Assembly: GCF_013450295.1 (NCBI RefSeq)
Contig: NZ_SKBR01000004.1
Coordinates: 835,465 to 899,464 of the forward strand
Source: Streptomyces sp. AJS327
Lineage (GTDB): Bacteria; Actinomycetota; Actinomycetes; Streptomycetales; Streptomycetaceae
Direction of reading: 5' to 3'
DNA: 64,000 nt
The notes beneath the pieces were generated by a model that was given only the letters and a program-made list of their open reading frames with translations, was not told the DNA's origin and did no database searches. Position 1 is the first letter of the stretch. Every line of letters begins with the position of its first letter. The position numbers and the translations under genes were made by a program. This document shows, in pieces, positions 7,893-15,428 of this stretch.

Positions 7893-7940
7893 GCGGAGGC
7901 CCCCGCGTACCGCCCGAGCGGCGGGTGCGGGGGCCTCCGC
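7893..7940 (+). terminator. strong hairpin after adk
   Basis: A perfect 14-base-pair stem, GCGGAGGCCCCCGC (7893-7906) with GCGGGGGCCTCCGC (7927-7940), encloses a 20-base loop that itself contains CCGCC/GGCGG complementarity. It starts 17 bases after the adk stop, with no long U-tract, a common terminator form in Streptomyces. It separates the spc-secY-adk transcript from map, which has its own 166-base upstream region. Confidence 0.75.
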
Positions 7941-8106
7941 CGTGGGACCGGCGCCCGCGCGGTGATGGCAGACTGGGGGTGGCGACGCGTCGTTGCCGCC
8001 CGGCCGGGCCGGTGGGCGACCCGGGCGCCGGGATCCACCCGGGCCGCCGCTGGGAGACGGGCGCGGGCACTCGACAGTCACTCGGTACAGGAAGGCGACG
8101 GCCGCC

Positions 8107-8943
8107 ATGGTGGAGATCAAGACCCCGGAGCAGATCGCGAAGATGCGCGAGGCGGGGCTGGTCGTCGCCGCCATGCACCGCGCCTGCGCGGAAGCCGCGG
8201 TTCCCGGGGCGACGACGAAGGACCTGGACGAGGTCGCGGCGAAGGTGCTGGCGGACCACGGTGCGAAGCCCAACTTCCTCGGGTACGGCGGCTTCCCCGG
8301 CAACATCTGCACCTCGGTGAACGACGTGGTGGTGCACGGCATCCCCGACCGGGAGACGGTGCTGAAGGCGGGCGACCTGCTGTCCATCGACGCGGGGGCG
8401 ATCATCGACGGCTGGCATGGGGACGCGGCGCTCACCGTCTTCGTGGGGGAGGGGCACCCGGCGGAACTCCAGGAGCTGAGCCGGGTCACCGAGGGGTCGA
8501 TGTGGGCCGGGATCGCGGCGGTCCGCAAGGGCGGCCGACTGGTGGACGTCTCGCGGGCGATCGAGGAGTACATCCGGCGACAGCCGCGTCCGGCCTCCGG
8601 GAAGTACGGGATCATCGAGGACTACGGCGGGCACGGCATCGGGTCCCAGATGCACATGGACCCGCACCTGCTGAACTACGTCGACCGGAAGCGCGGCCGG
8701 GGGCCCAAGCTGGTGCCGGGGATGTGCCTGGCGATCGAGCCGATGGTGAGCCTGGGTACCGCGAAGACACACGTGCTGGCTGACGAGTGGACGGTCAAGA
8801 CGAACGACGGCACCTGGTCCAGCCACTGGGAGCACTCCGTCGCGCTGACCGAGGACGGGCCGGTGGTGCTGACCGCGCCGGACGGTGGCCGGGCGAAGCT
8901 GGCCGAGCTCGGGGTGCAGGCCGCTCCCGATCCGCTCGGCTGA
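8107..8943 (+). CDS. map: methionine aminopeptidase, type I
   Basis: Removes the initiator Met from nascent proteins using two metal ions. From ATG 8107 the product is 278 residues, beginning MVEIKTPEQIAKMREAG. Metal ligands and substrate residues are visible in SIDAGAIIDGWHGDAAL, DYGGHGIG and CLAIEPMVSLG. The frame is open to 7993, but that extension is Pro/Arg-rich and lies outside the family. AGGAAGG at 8089-8095 lies slightly far from ATG 8107; GTG 8110 is a possible alternative. A strong hairpin upstream and a CAGACT hexamer near 7969 suggest an independent promoter. Confidence 0.95.
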   Translation: MVEIKTPEQIAKMREAGLVVAAMHRACAEAAVPGATTKDLDEVAAKVLADHGAKPNFLGYGGFPGNICTSVNDVVVHGIPDRETVLKAGDLLSIDAGAIIDGWHGDAALTVFVGEGHPAELQELSRVTEGSMWAGIAAVRKGGRLVDVSRAIEEYIRRQPRPASGKYGIIEDYGGHGIGSQMHMDPHLLNYVDRKRGRGPKLVPGMCLAIEPMVSLGTAKTHVLADEWTVKTNDGTWSSHWEHSVALTEDGPVVLTAPDGGRAKLAELGVQAAPDPLG

Positions 8944-9339
8944 CCCCGGAGGTCGCTGGCACAGCTCGTGCGGTGGCGGTCCCGGCGGGGTGGGAGCGAG
9001 GCCCCGGAGCAGGGTGGAGTCCCGGCGTTCGCCAGCTGGTGACGTAACCGTCACTAACCGTGTATCCCGGGTGGATGGCCGGTGAAAGCGAACACCGGTG
9101 GCGCTCGCGGGGAGTCCGGTTCCCCGGATTCGGGGCCGGTGCCGGGGTGGGGAACGGGCCGACGATGCCCGGTGGCGTGATTAGGGATCTCGGCCGCCGG
9201 GGAGACTATCCGAATTCGTCTTTCCGGATGCCGTGACGTAGACTGGCTCGTCGGTCCGGGTGTCGGCGTATGTCCAATATGCTCCCAGTACGCCCAGGCC
9301 ACCCCAGGTAGCCGATCCCGGAAGGTGAAGCGCTCAAGT
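8944..9339 (+). promoter_or_regulatory. map-infA intergenic region with candidate infA promoter
   Basis: No gene is visible in these 396 bases. The second half is less GC-rich than its surroundings and contains TAGACT at 9239-9244, a good -10 match for a vegetative sigma factor, with TTCGTC 18 bases upstream as a weak -35. This would give an infA leader of about 90 bases. The position is where actinobacteria often start the infA-rpmJ-rpsM-rpsK-rpsD transcript. Confidence 0.4.
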
Positions 9340-9561
9340 ATGGCCAAAAAACAAGGGGCCATCGAGATCGAGGGCACCGTCGTCGAATCTCTGCCTAACG
9401 CGATGTTCAAGGTGGAGCTTCAGAACGGTCACCAGGTCCTCGCGCACATCAGCGGCAAGATGCGGATGCACTACATCCGTATTCTTCCCGACGACCGCGT
9501 CGTGGTGGAGCTCTCCCCCTACGACCTGACGCGCGGGCGGATCGTCTACCGCTACAAGTAG
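9340..9561 (+). CDS. infA: translation initiation factor IF-1
   Basis: IF-1 is an OB-fold protein that covers the ribosomal A site during initiation. The 73-residue product reads MAKKQGAIEIEGTVVESL at the start, with FKVELQNGHQVLAHISGKMR and RGRIVYRYK at the end, a full-length standard IF-1. ATG 9340 lies about ten bases after GGAAGG. It is followed 64 bases later by rpmJ, the usual start of the alpha operon in actinobacteria. Confidence 0.98.
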   Translation: MAKKQGAIEIEGTVVESLPNAMFKVELQNGHQVLAHISGKMRMHYIRILPDDRVVVELSPYDLTRGRIVYRYK

Positions 9562-9625
9562 ATCGACAGATCGAGCCACCGCTCGCTTCCGTGAGTCGGT
9601 GGCCTGACCCGGAGAACCTCATCCC

Positions 9626-9739
9626 ATGAAGGTCAAGCCGAGCGTCAAGAAGATCTGCGACAAGTGCAAGGTGATCCGCCGCCACGGCCGGGTCATGGTC
9701 ATCTGCGACAACCTGCGCCACAAGCAGCGCCAGGGCTGA
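9626..9739 (+). CDS. rpmJ: 50S ribosomal protein L36, zinc-binding (C+) type
   Basis: A 37-codon gene. The product starts MKVKPSVKKICDKCKVIRRH and continues with GRVMVICDNLRHKQRQG. Cys residues at CDKC, a third Cys in ICDN and the following His form the L36 zinc site (three Cys and one His), so this is the zinc-replete paralogue. ATG 9626 follows GGAGAA. The next gene, rpsM, starts 223 bases downstream; that gap contains no gene I can support. Confidence 0.96.
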   Translation: MKVKPSVKKICDKCKVIRRHGRVMVICDNLRHKQRQG

Positions 9740-9962
9740 CGCCGGTACCACCACCCACGCACTGCGCAGCACTTCGCGCGACGCGAGCGACAACGTACAT
9801 ACGCAGCAGCCCGACCCCCCGCCGTGAGCACACCGCGTCGGTGGGGACGACACCCCCGGTCGGAGGCCGGGGACCTGGTGTTTCCGCTCCGGTGTCCGGA
9901 GTGGTCGAGCCGGGGACGGCTCTGCGGCAGACCTCCGACGAACCAGTTCAGGAGCCACATCC

Positions 9963-10343
9963 ATGGCACGCCTCGCAGGCGTCGACCTTCCGCGTGAGAA
10001 GCGCGTGGAGGTCGCCCTCACCTACGTCTTCGGCATTGGTCGCACCCTTGCCCAGCAGACCCTGAGTGAGACGGGCATCAACCCCGACACCCGCGTGCGG
10101 GACCTCGGCGAGGAGGACCTCGTCAAGCTCCGCGAGTACGTGGACAACAACCTGCGTGTGGAGGGTGACCTCCGCCGCGAGATCCAGGCCGACATCCGCC
10201 GCAAGGTGGAGATCGGCTGCTACGAGGGTCTGCGCCACCGCCGGGGTCTCCCGGTGCACGGCCAGCGCACCAAGACGAACGCCCGCACCCGTAAGGGGCC
10301 GCGCCGCGCGATCGCCGGTAAGAAGAAGCCGGGCAAGAAGTAG
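9963..10343 (+). CDS. rpsM: 30S ribosomal protein S13
   Basis: S13 lies in the head of the 30S and forms bridges to the 50S and contacts with P-site tRNA. The 126-residue product begins MARLAGVDLPREKRVEVALTY, has the helix-two-turn-helix region ETGINPDTRVRDL, and ends with the basic tail GLPVHGQRTKTNARTRKGPR. ATG 9963 is preceded by CAGGAGC. Order rpsM-rpsK-rpsD-rpoA is that of the alpha operon. Confidence 0.98.
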   Translation: MARLAGVDLPREKRVEVALTYVFGIGRTLAQQTLSETGINPDTRVRDLGEEDLVKLREYVDNNLRVEGDLRREIQADIRRKVEIGCYEGLRHRRGLPVHGQRTKTNARTRKGPRRAIAGKKKPGKK

Positions 10344-10412
10344 TCCGCAGCTACGGACGCTTGACAGCGGTCCGCGCTGTAGGACCGACCACCTCCACGG
10401 GAGTTTTCATAT

Positions 10413-10817
10413 ATGCCTCCGAAGGGCCGTACGGCCGGCGTCAAGAAGGTGCGCCGGAAGGAGAAGAAGAACGTTGCTCATGGGTACGCCCACATCAAGA
10501 GCACGTTCAACAACACCATCGTTTCGATCACTGACCCGACCGGCAACGTGATCTCCTGGGCCTCGGCCGGCCATGTCGGCTTCAAGGGCTCGCGTAAGTC
10601 GACGCCGTTCGCCGCCCAGATGGCCGCGGAGAACGCCGCTCGCCGCGCCCAGGAGCACGGCATGCGCAAGGTCGACGTCTTCGTCAAGGGCCCCGGTTCC
10701 GGCCGGGAGACCGCGATCCGTTCCCTCCAGGCCACGGGTCTTGAGGTCGGCTCCATCCAGGACGTCACCCCGACCCCGCACAACGGCTGCCGCCCGCCGA
10801 AGCGCCGCCGAGTCTGA
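10413..10817 (+). CDS. rpsK: 30S ribosomal protein S11
   Basis: S11 is a platform protein of the 30S next to the mRNA exit. The 134-residue product starts MPPKGRTAGVKKVRRKEKKN and contains the S11 signatures HIKSTFNNTIVSITDPTGN, KVDVFVKGPGSGRETAIRS and the terminal TPTPHNGCRPPKRRRV. It is 69 bases after rpsM and 26 bases before rpsD. Confidence 0.98.
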   Translation: MPPKGRTAGVKKVRRKEKKNVAHGYAHIKSTFNNTIVSITDPTGNVISWASAGHVGFKGSRKSTPFAAQMAAENAARRAQEHGMRKVDVFVKGPGSGRETAIRSLQATGLEVGSIQDVTPTPHNGCRPPKRRRV

Positions 10818-10843
10818 CCAGCTGAACGAGGAGAACAGAGACA

Positions 10844-11470
10844 ATGGCGCGTTACACCGGGGCCGACTGCAAGCGTTGCCGTCGGGAGAAGCAGAAGCTC
10901 TTCCTCAAGGGAGCTAAGTGCGAGAGCGCGAAGTGCCCGATCGAGATCCGTCCTTACCCCCCGGGTGAGCACGGGCGCGGGCGCACCAAGGACTCCGAGT
11001 ACCTGCTGCAGAAGCGCGAGAAGCAGAAGGCGGCTCGTATCTACGGGGTGCTGGAGAAGCAGTTCCGCGGGTACTTCACGGAGGCCAACCGCCAGCAGGG
11101 CAAGACGGGTGAGAACCTGCTGCGCATCCTGGAGACCCGACTGGACAACGTGGTGTACCGGGCTGGCTTCGCCAAGTCCCGTGACCACGCCCGTCAGCTG
11201 GTGCGGCACGGCCACATCGAGCTGAACGGCCGGAAGACGGACATCCCGTCGGCGCGGGTGTCCGTGAACGACATCGTCGAGGTCCGCGCGTCCTCCAAGA
11301 ACCTGGCCCCCTTCCAGGTGGCACAGGCGGAGGCTGGTGAGAAGACCGTCCCGGCGTGGCTGGAGTCGATCCCCGCCAACCTGCGGGTCCTCGTCCACTC
11401 GCTGCCCGAGCGCCAGGTGATCGACACCCAGGTGCAGGAGCAGCTGATCGTCGAGCTGTACTCCAAGTAA
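10844..11470 (+). CDS. rpsD: 30S ribosomal protein S4
   Basis: S4 is a primary 16S rRNA-binding protein that nucleates 30S assembly. The 208-residue product has an N-terminal zinc knuckle, CKRCRREKQ and CESAKC, then the S4 RNA-binding domain with LLRILETRLDNVVYRAGFA and VRHGHIELNGRKTDIPS. GAGGAGAAC precedes ATG 10844. A perfect terminator hairpin begins 36 bases after the stop, so rpoA downstream probably depends mainly on its own promoter. Confidence 0.98.
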   Translation: MARYTGADCKRCRREKQKLFLKGAKCESAKCPIEIRPYPPGEHGRGRTKDSEYLLQKREKQKAARIYGVLEKQFRGYFTEANRQQGKTGENLLRILETRLDNVVYRAGFAKSRDHARQLVRHGHIELNGRKTDIPSARVSVNDIVEVRASSKNLAPFQVAQAEAGEKTVPAWLESIPANLRVLVHSLPERQVIDTQVQEQLIVELYSK

Positions 11471-11505
11471 CCGTCCCGGTTACCGGAGGAGCTACACCTC
11501 AGGTG

Positions 11506-11539
11506 CGGGCGGGCCACCGCGTTTCCGGTGGCCCGCCCG
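11506..11539 (+). terminator. strong hairpin between rpsD and rpoA
   Basis: Perfect 14-base-pair stem: CGGGCGGGCCACCG (11506-11519) with CGGTGGCCCGCCCG (11526-11539), loop CGTTTC. It lies 36 bases after the rpsD stop. The sequence right after it (TATCCT, TACGTAAT, then an AT-richer stretch up to 11600) looks promoter-like, fitting separate transcription of rpoA. Confidence 0.75.
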
Positions 11540-11608
11540 TATCCTGGTACGTAATGTCGTCTGGCTCGGTATCAAATAGCGGGTACCGAAGACTGGAGTT
11601 CGCTTTCC

Positions 11609-12631
11609 ATGCTGATCGCTCAGCGTCCTTCCCTGACCGAAGAGGTCGTCGACGAGTTCCGCTCCCGGTTCGTGATCGAGCCGCTGGAGCCGGGCTTCGG
11701 CTACACCCTCGGCAACTCCCTCCGCCGCACGTTGCTCTCCTCGATCCCCGGAGCCGCTGTCACCAGCATCCGGATCGACGGGGTGCTGCACGAGTTCACC
11801 ACCGTGCCGGGCGTCAAGGAGGATGTGACCGACCTCATCCTCAACATCAAGAGCCTGGTCGTCTCCTCGGAGCACGACGAGCCGGTGGTCATGTACCTGC
11901 GCAAGCAGGGCCCCGGCCTGGTGACCGCGGCGGACATCGCCCCGCCCGCGGGCGTTGAGGTGCACAACCCCGACCTGCTCCTGGCCACGCTGAACGGCAA
12001 GGGCAAGCTGGAGATGGAGCTGACGGTCGAGCGCGGCCGTGGCTACGTCTCGGCCGTGCAGAACAAGCAGGTGGGTCAGGAGATCGGCCGGATTCCGGTG
12101 GACTCCATCTACTCGCCGGTGCTCAAGGTCACCTACAAGGTGGAGGCGACCCGTGTCGAGCAGCGCACCGACTTCGACAAGCTGATCGTCGACGTCGAGA
12201 CCAAGGAGGCCATGCGCCCGCGGGACGCGATGGCCTCGGCGGGCAAGACGCTGGTCGAGCTGTTCGGCCTGGCGCGGGAGCTGAACGTCGACGCCGAGGG
12301 CATCGACATGGGCCCCTCGCCGACGGACGCCGCGCTCGCCGCCGATCTGGCGCTGCCGATCGAGGAGTTGGAGCTCACCGTCCGCTCGTACAACTGCCTC
12401 AAGCGCGAGGGCATCCACTCGGTGGGCGAGCTGGTCGCGCGCTCCGAGGCGGACCTGCTCGACATCCGCAACTTCGGTGCGAAGTCGATTGACGAGGTCA
12501 AGGCGAAGCTCGCCGGTATGGGCCTGGCCCTCAAGGACAGCCCGCCCGGATTCGACCCGACCGCCGCCGCGGACGCCTTCGGCGCCGACGACGACGCGGA
12601 CGCGGGCTTCGTGGAGACCGAGCAGTACTGA
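11609..12631 (+). CDS. rpoA: DNA-directed RNA polymerase alpha subunit
   Basis: Alpha dimerises to start core RNA polymerase assembly and its C-terminal domain binds UP elements and activators. The 340-residue product starts MLIAQRPSLTEEVVDEFRSR, has the N-terminal-domain motif LEPGFGYTLGNSLRRTLLSS, and the C-terminal domain IEELELTVRSYNCLKREGI and IRNFGAKSIDEVKAKLA; the tail is acidic. ATG 11609 follows TGGAG. It lies between two hairpins (11506-11539 and 12655-12675), so it may be transcribed largely on its own. Confidence 0.98.
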   Translation: MLIAQRPSLTEEVVDEFRSRFVIEPLEPGFGYTLGNSLRRTLLSSIPGAAVTSIRIDGVLHEFTTVPGVKEDVTDLILNIKSLVVSSEHDEPVVMYLRKQGPGLVTAADIAPPAGVEVHNPDLLLATLNGKGKLEMELTVERGRGYVSAVQNKQVGQEIGRIPVDSIYSPVLKVTYKVEATRVEQRTDFDKLIVDVETKEAMRPRDAMASAGKTLVELFGLARELNVDAEGIDMGPSPTDAALAADLALPIEELELTVRSYNCLKREGIHSVGELVARSEADLLDIRNFGAKSIDEVKAKLAGMGLALKDSPPGFDPTAAADAFGADDDADAGFVETEQY

Positions 12632-12654
12632 GCACCGTCTCACCTCGGGTGACT

Positions 12655-12675
12655 CCCTCCGGTACGGCCGGAGGG
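12655..12675 (+). terminator. hairpin after rpoA
   Basis: CCCTCCGG (12655-12662) pairs with CCGGAGGG (12668-12675) around a five-base loop, 23 bases after the rpoA stop. There is no U-tract. Confidence 0.5.
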
Positions 12676-12854
12676 GTGGCCCGGCCGCACGGAACATCCC
12701 GGTGCCGTCGCCTGGTGCGACGGCGCCGGTGTGCGGTGGGAGCGGCGGACCGGAAGCGGTCCCGCCCCGGCCCACCGCGCGCGTGGGCAGCCGCCCGCGC
12801 GTGACGGGGCGTGAGCCCCGGCCCCGGCGGAGGACCCTCCGCTCGGGACACCCT

Positions 12855-12902
12855 CCGGTACCTCACACGGCCGGATCTGCCACCGGTACCTGACACGGCC
12901 GG
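12855..12902 (+). repeat. direct repeat of 20 bases upstream of rplQ
   Basis: CCGGTACCTCACACGGCCGG at 12855-12874 recurs at 12883-12902 with one change (CTC to CTG); the copies are 28 bases apart and the second ends 24 bases before the rplQ ATG. The rest of the 295-base rpoA-rplQ gap (12632-12926) contains the hairpin after rpoA and GC-rich sequence with no gene I can support. The repeat might be a paired protein-binding site in the rplQ leader or a simple duplication. Confidence 0.6.
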
Positions 12903-12926
12903 TGCAGGGACAACGAAGGAGACACC

Positions 12927-13436
12927 ATGCCGAAGCCCACCAAGGGCGCGCGTCTGGGCGGCAGCGCCGCGCACCAGAAGGCGATGCTCGGGAACCTGGC
13001 GACCAACCTCTTCGAGCACGGGCGCATCACCACCACCGAGGCGAAGGCCCGCCGCCTGCGTCCGGTCGCGGAGCGCCTGATCACCAAGGCGAAGAAGGGC
13101 GACCTGCACAACCGCCGTCAGGTGATGCGCACCATCACCGACAAGAGCGTGGTGCACACCCTCTTCACCGAGATCGGCCCCCGTTACGAGAACCGTCCCG
13201 GTGGCTACACCCGGATCACCAAGATCGGCAACCGTCGGGGCGACAACGCGCCGATGGCCGTGATCGAGCTGGTCGAGGCGCTGACCGTGCAGCAGGAGGC
13301 GGTCGGCGAGGCCGAGGCGGCGACGAAGCGCACCGCCAAGGAGGCCGCGGGCGACGAGGCGCTGTCCGGCGTCAAGTCGGACGCGAGCGCCGAGGATGCC
13401 TCGGGCGAGGAGCAGGCGGAGAAGAAGGACGCCTGA
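12927..13436 (+). CDS. rplQ: 50S ribosomal protein L17
   Basis: L17 is a 50S protein at the exit-tunnel side. The 169-residue product begins MPKPTKGARLGGSAAHQKAM and shows LFEHGRITTTEAKARRLRPV and YTRITKIGNRRGDNAPM. Residues after about 120 form an Ala/Glu/Lys-rich acidic tail, typical of actinobacterial L17 and absent in shorter orthologues. GAAGGAGAC precedes ATG 12927. A long terminator follows. Confidence 0.97.
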   Translation: MPKPTKGARLGGSAAHQKAMLGNLATNLFEHGRITTTEAKARRLRPVAERLITKAKKGDLHNRRQVMRTITDKSVVHTLFTEIGPRYENRPGGYTRITKIGNRRGDNAPMAVIELVEALTVQQEAVGEAEAATKRTAKEAAGDEALSGVKSDASAEDASGEEQAEKKDA

Positions 13437-13473
13437 GTCCGCTCTCGGCGGCCGGACCGGCCGCCGGACTCGT

Positions 13474-13511
13474 CGGTGGGCCCGCTCCCAGCTGTGGGGG
13501 CGGGCCCACCG
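13474..13511 (+). terminator. strong hairpin after rplQ
   Basis: CGGTGGGCCCGC (13474-13485) pairs perfectly with GCGGGCCCACCG (13500-13511), and TCCCA/TGGGG extends the stem inward to a GCTG loop. TTGTGT follows. It closes the ribosomal protein cluster before truA. Confidence 0.75.
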
Positions 13512-13563
13512 TTGTGTCGGCCGGAGGGGAGGGGCCGCTCCGGCGCTCTGAGAGGATCGGTCT

Positions 13564-14469
13564 GTGACGGAGGACACCCGGATGACGGAGGAGGCCGCCG
13601 CGGCGGCGGGTGCGGAGGGGCGTCCCGTGGTGCGGTTGCGCCTGGACCTGAGCTACGACGGCCGGGAGTTCTCGGGCTGGGCCCGGCAGAAGGGCGACCG
13701 CAGGACCGTCCAGGGGGAGATCGAGGACGCGCTGCGGGTGGTGCTGCGGCTCGACCGCACCCCCGAGCTGACCGTCGCCGGGCGGACGGACGCCGGGGTG
13801 CACGCCAGGGGCCAGGTGGCCCACGTCGATCTGGACGCGGAGGTCTGGGCCGAGCACGGGCGGCAGCTGCCCCGCCGGCTGGCCGGGCGGCTGCCGGCGG
13901 ACGTGCGGATCTGGCGGGTGCGTCCGGCGCCGCCGCACTTCGACGCCCGGTTCTCGGCGATCTGGCGGCGCTACGTCTACCGGGTCAGCGACCACCCCGG
14001 CGGGGTCGATCCGCTGCTGCGCGGCCATGTGCTGTGGCACAACTGGCCGCTCGACCTGGACGCGATGAACGAGGGTGCGCGCGGGCTGCTCGGGGAGCAC
14101 GACTTCGCGGCGTACTGCAAGCGCCGGGAGGGCGCGACCACCGTCCGGACGCTGCGGGAGCTGCGCTGGTCCCGGCGGCGGGACGGCGTGATGGAGGCGA
14201 CGGTCCTGGCGGACGCCTTCTGCCACAACATGGTGCGCTCCCTGGTGGGGGCGCTGCTGTTCGTGGGCGACGGGCACCGCTCGCCGGAGTGGCCGAGCGC
14301 GGTGCTGGCCGCGGGGGTGCGTGACTCGGCGGTGCACGTGGTGCGGCCGCACGGACTGACGCTGGAGGAGGTCGGCTATCCGCCGGACTCCGAGCTGGCG
14401 GCGCGGAACGCGGCCGCGCGCCGCCGCCGGTCGCTGCCGTCCGCCGGGAGCGCGGCGGGCTGCTGCTGA
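13564..14469 (+). CDS. truA: tRNA pseudouridine synthase A
   Basis: Isomerises U38-U40 in the anticodon stem-loop of tRNAs to pseudouridine. The 301-residue product has the TruA core: LDLSYDGREFSGWARQKGDR, the catalytic-Asp motif VAGRTDAGVHARGQVAH, FDARFSAIWRRYVYRV and FCHNMVRSLVGALLFVG. The last ~25 residues are an Arg/Ala-rich tail. GTG 13564 is chosen: GAGGAT lies six bases upstream (13552-13557), matching the leaderless pattern seen at other genes here. ATG 13582 is an alternative and would lose six residues. Confidence 0.95.
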   Translation: MTEDTRMTEEAAAAAGAEGRPVVRLRLDLSYDGREFSGWARQKGDRRTVQGEIEDALRVVLRLDRTPELTVAGRTDAGVHARGQVAHVDLDAEVWAEHGRQLPRRLAGRLPADVRIWRVRPAPPHFDARFSAIWRRYVYRVSDHPGGVDPLLRGHVLWHNWPLDLDAMNEGARGLLGEHDFAAYCKRREGATTVRTLRELRWSRRRDGVMEATVLADAFCHNMVRSLVGALLFVGDGHRSPEWPSAVLAAGVRDSAVHVVRPHGLTLEEVGYPPDSELAARNAAARRRRSLPSAGSAAGCC

Positions 14470-14541
14470 ACGGCGGGCGGTGGTGGCCGACCGGGGCGCC
14501 CGGTGGGCGGGCGGCCGCCGCCGCCCGTCGGGCCGGTGCGG

Positions 14542-15375
14542 CTAGCTCTCCTTGGCCGCCTCGGCGGCCTGCTTCTCGCCGCGGTCGTAGACGCGCTGGC
14601 GGGCGAACTCGGAGCCGTCCAGCGCGGCGCGCACCGCGGCCTTGTCGGAGGCGCCGGAGGCCTTGCCGTCGGCGTGGCCCGCGATGGTGAAGAAGGCGTA
14701 GCGGCCGAGCTGGTTGACCGTCGTCCGGCACTCGACGGTGCGGCAGAAGTCCTTCGCGTCACCGCCGGGCAGTGCCACGAGGTTGGGCTTGTACCCCTTC
14801 TTCACGGCCTTGGCCGCGGCGGTGTCCTCGAAGACGGCGATACCGACGGTGACCGCCTGGCCGTCCTTCGTGTAGGTGGCGCGGTAGATCGCGTCGCAGT
14901 CGTTCTTCGACAGGACCGGGCCGAGACCGGCGTGGGCCGCGCTCCCACACTTCGTGCTGGCCTTCACCGCCACCCGCTCGTACGTCCGTCCCTTGACCGT
15001 CATCTCGGTCGTGGGAAAGAGGGTCTTGCTGGTCAGCGGGGCCTTGTCGCGTTCGCTGTCCGCGATGAAGTCCTCGGGCGGAGGCGGGGGCGGCGCGTCG
15101 TCCTTGAAGGTGGGCTCGGGCTGTGAGCTGGAGGGCAGATCCTCCGGGGAGGGCAGGGACTCCGAGGAGGCGTCCGAGGCGTCCCCACCACCGCCCTCGT
15201 TGATCACGGCCACGGCGACGACGCCCGCGACGGCGGCGGTGGCGAGCGCCCCGCCGCCGATCATCAGCCAGCGCCTCCGGCGCGCGCGGGCGCGCTCGGC
15301 GTTCTCCGCGAGCGCCGCCCAGTCGGGGGTGCCGCCTCCTGGACCCCCGCCGGGTCCCCCCTGCCCAAAGCTCAT
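14542..15375 (-). CDS. unknown single-pass membrane protein
   Basis: I do not recognise the family. The 277-residue product has a Gly/Pro-rich start, an Arg cluster (RARARRRR, about 29-36), one hydrophobic segment (about 37-58) and then a Ser/Glu/Pro-rich linker to about residue 100, so it is probably anchored with its C-terminal part outside. The exported part contains several Cys residues (SKTKCGS-like, SKNDCD, DFCRT, VECRTT), suggesting disulphides, and ends with a basic/acidic helix. It converges on truA and diverges from the ABC-F gene with only 53 bases between start codons. A TAAGAT hexamer six bases before the ATG suggests a leaderless mRNA. Confidence 0.85.
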   Translation of the reverse strand: MSFGQGGPGGGPGGGTPDWAALAENAERARARRRRWLMIGGGALATAAVAGVVAVAVINEGGGGDASDASSESLPSPEDLPSSSQPEPTFKDDAPPPPPPEDFIADSERDKAPLTSKTLFPTTEMTVKGRTYERVAVKASTKCGSAAHAGLGPVLSKNDCDAIYRATYTKDGQAVTVGIAVFEDTAAAKAVKKGYKPNLVALPGGDAKDFCRTVECRTTVNQLGRYAFFTIAGHADGKASGASDKAAVRAALDGSEFARQRVYDRGEKQAAEAAKES

Positions 15376-15428
15376 GGGCGCATCTTATTCGCTTGGTCCG
15401 GGAACGGACCCCCGGCCACAATCCGCCC
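15376..15428. promoter_or_regulatory. 53-base divergent promoter region, both transcripts probably leaderless
   Basis: On the minus strand TAAGAT (15387-15382) ends six bases before the ATG at 15375. On the plus strand CACAAT (15417-15422) ends six bases before the ATG at 15429, with TTGGTC (15393-15398) 18 bases further upstream. Both fit TANNNT-like -10 boxes with transcription starting at the start codon. The two promoters must overlap in their -35 regions. Confidence 0.6.
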
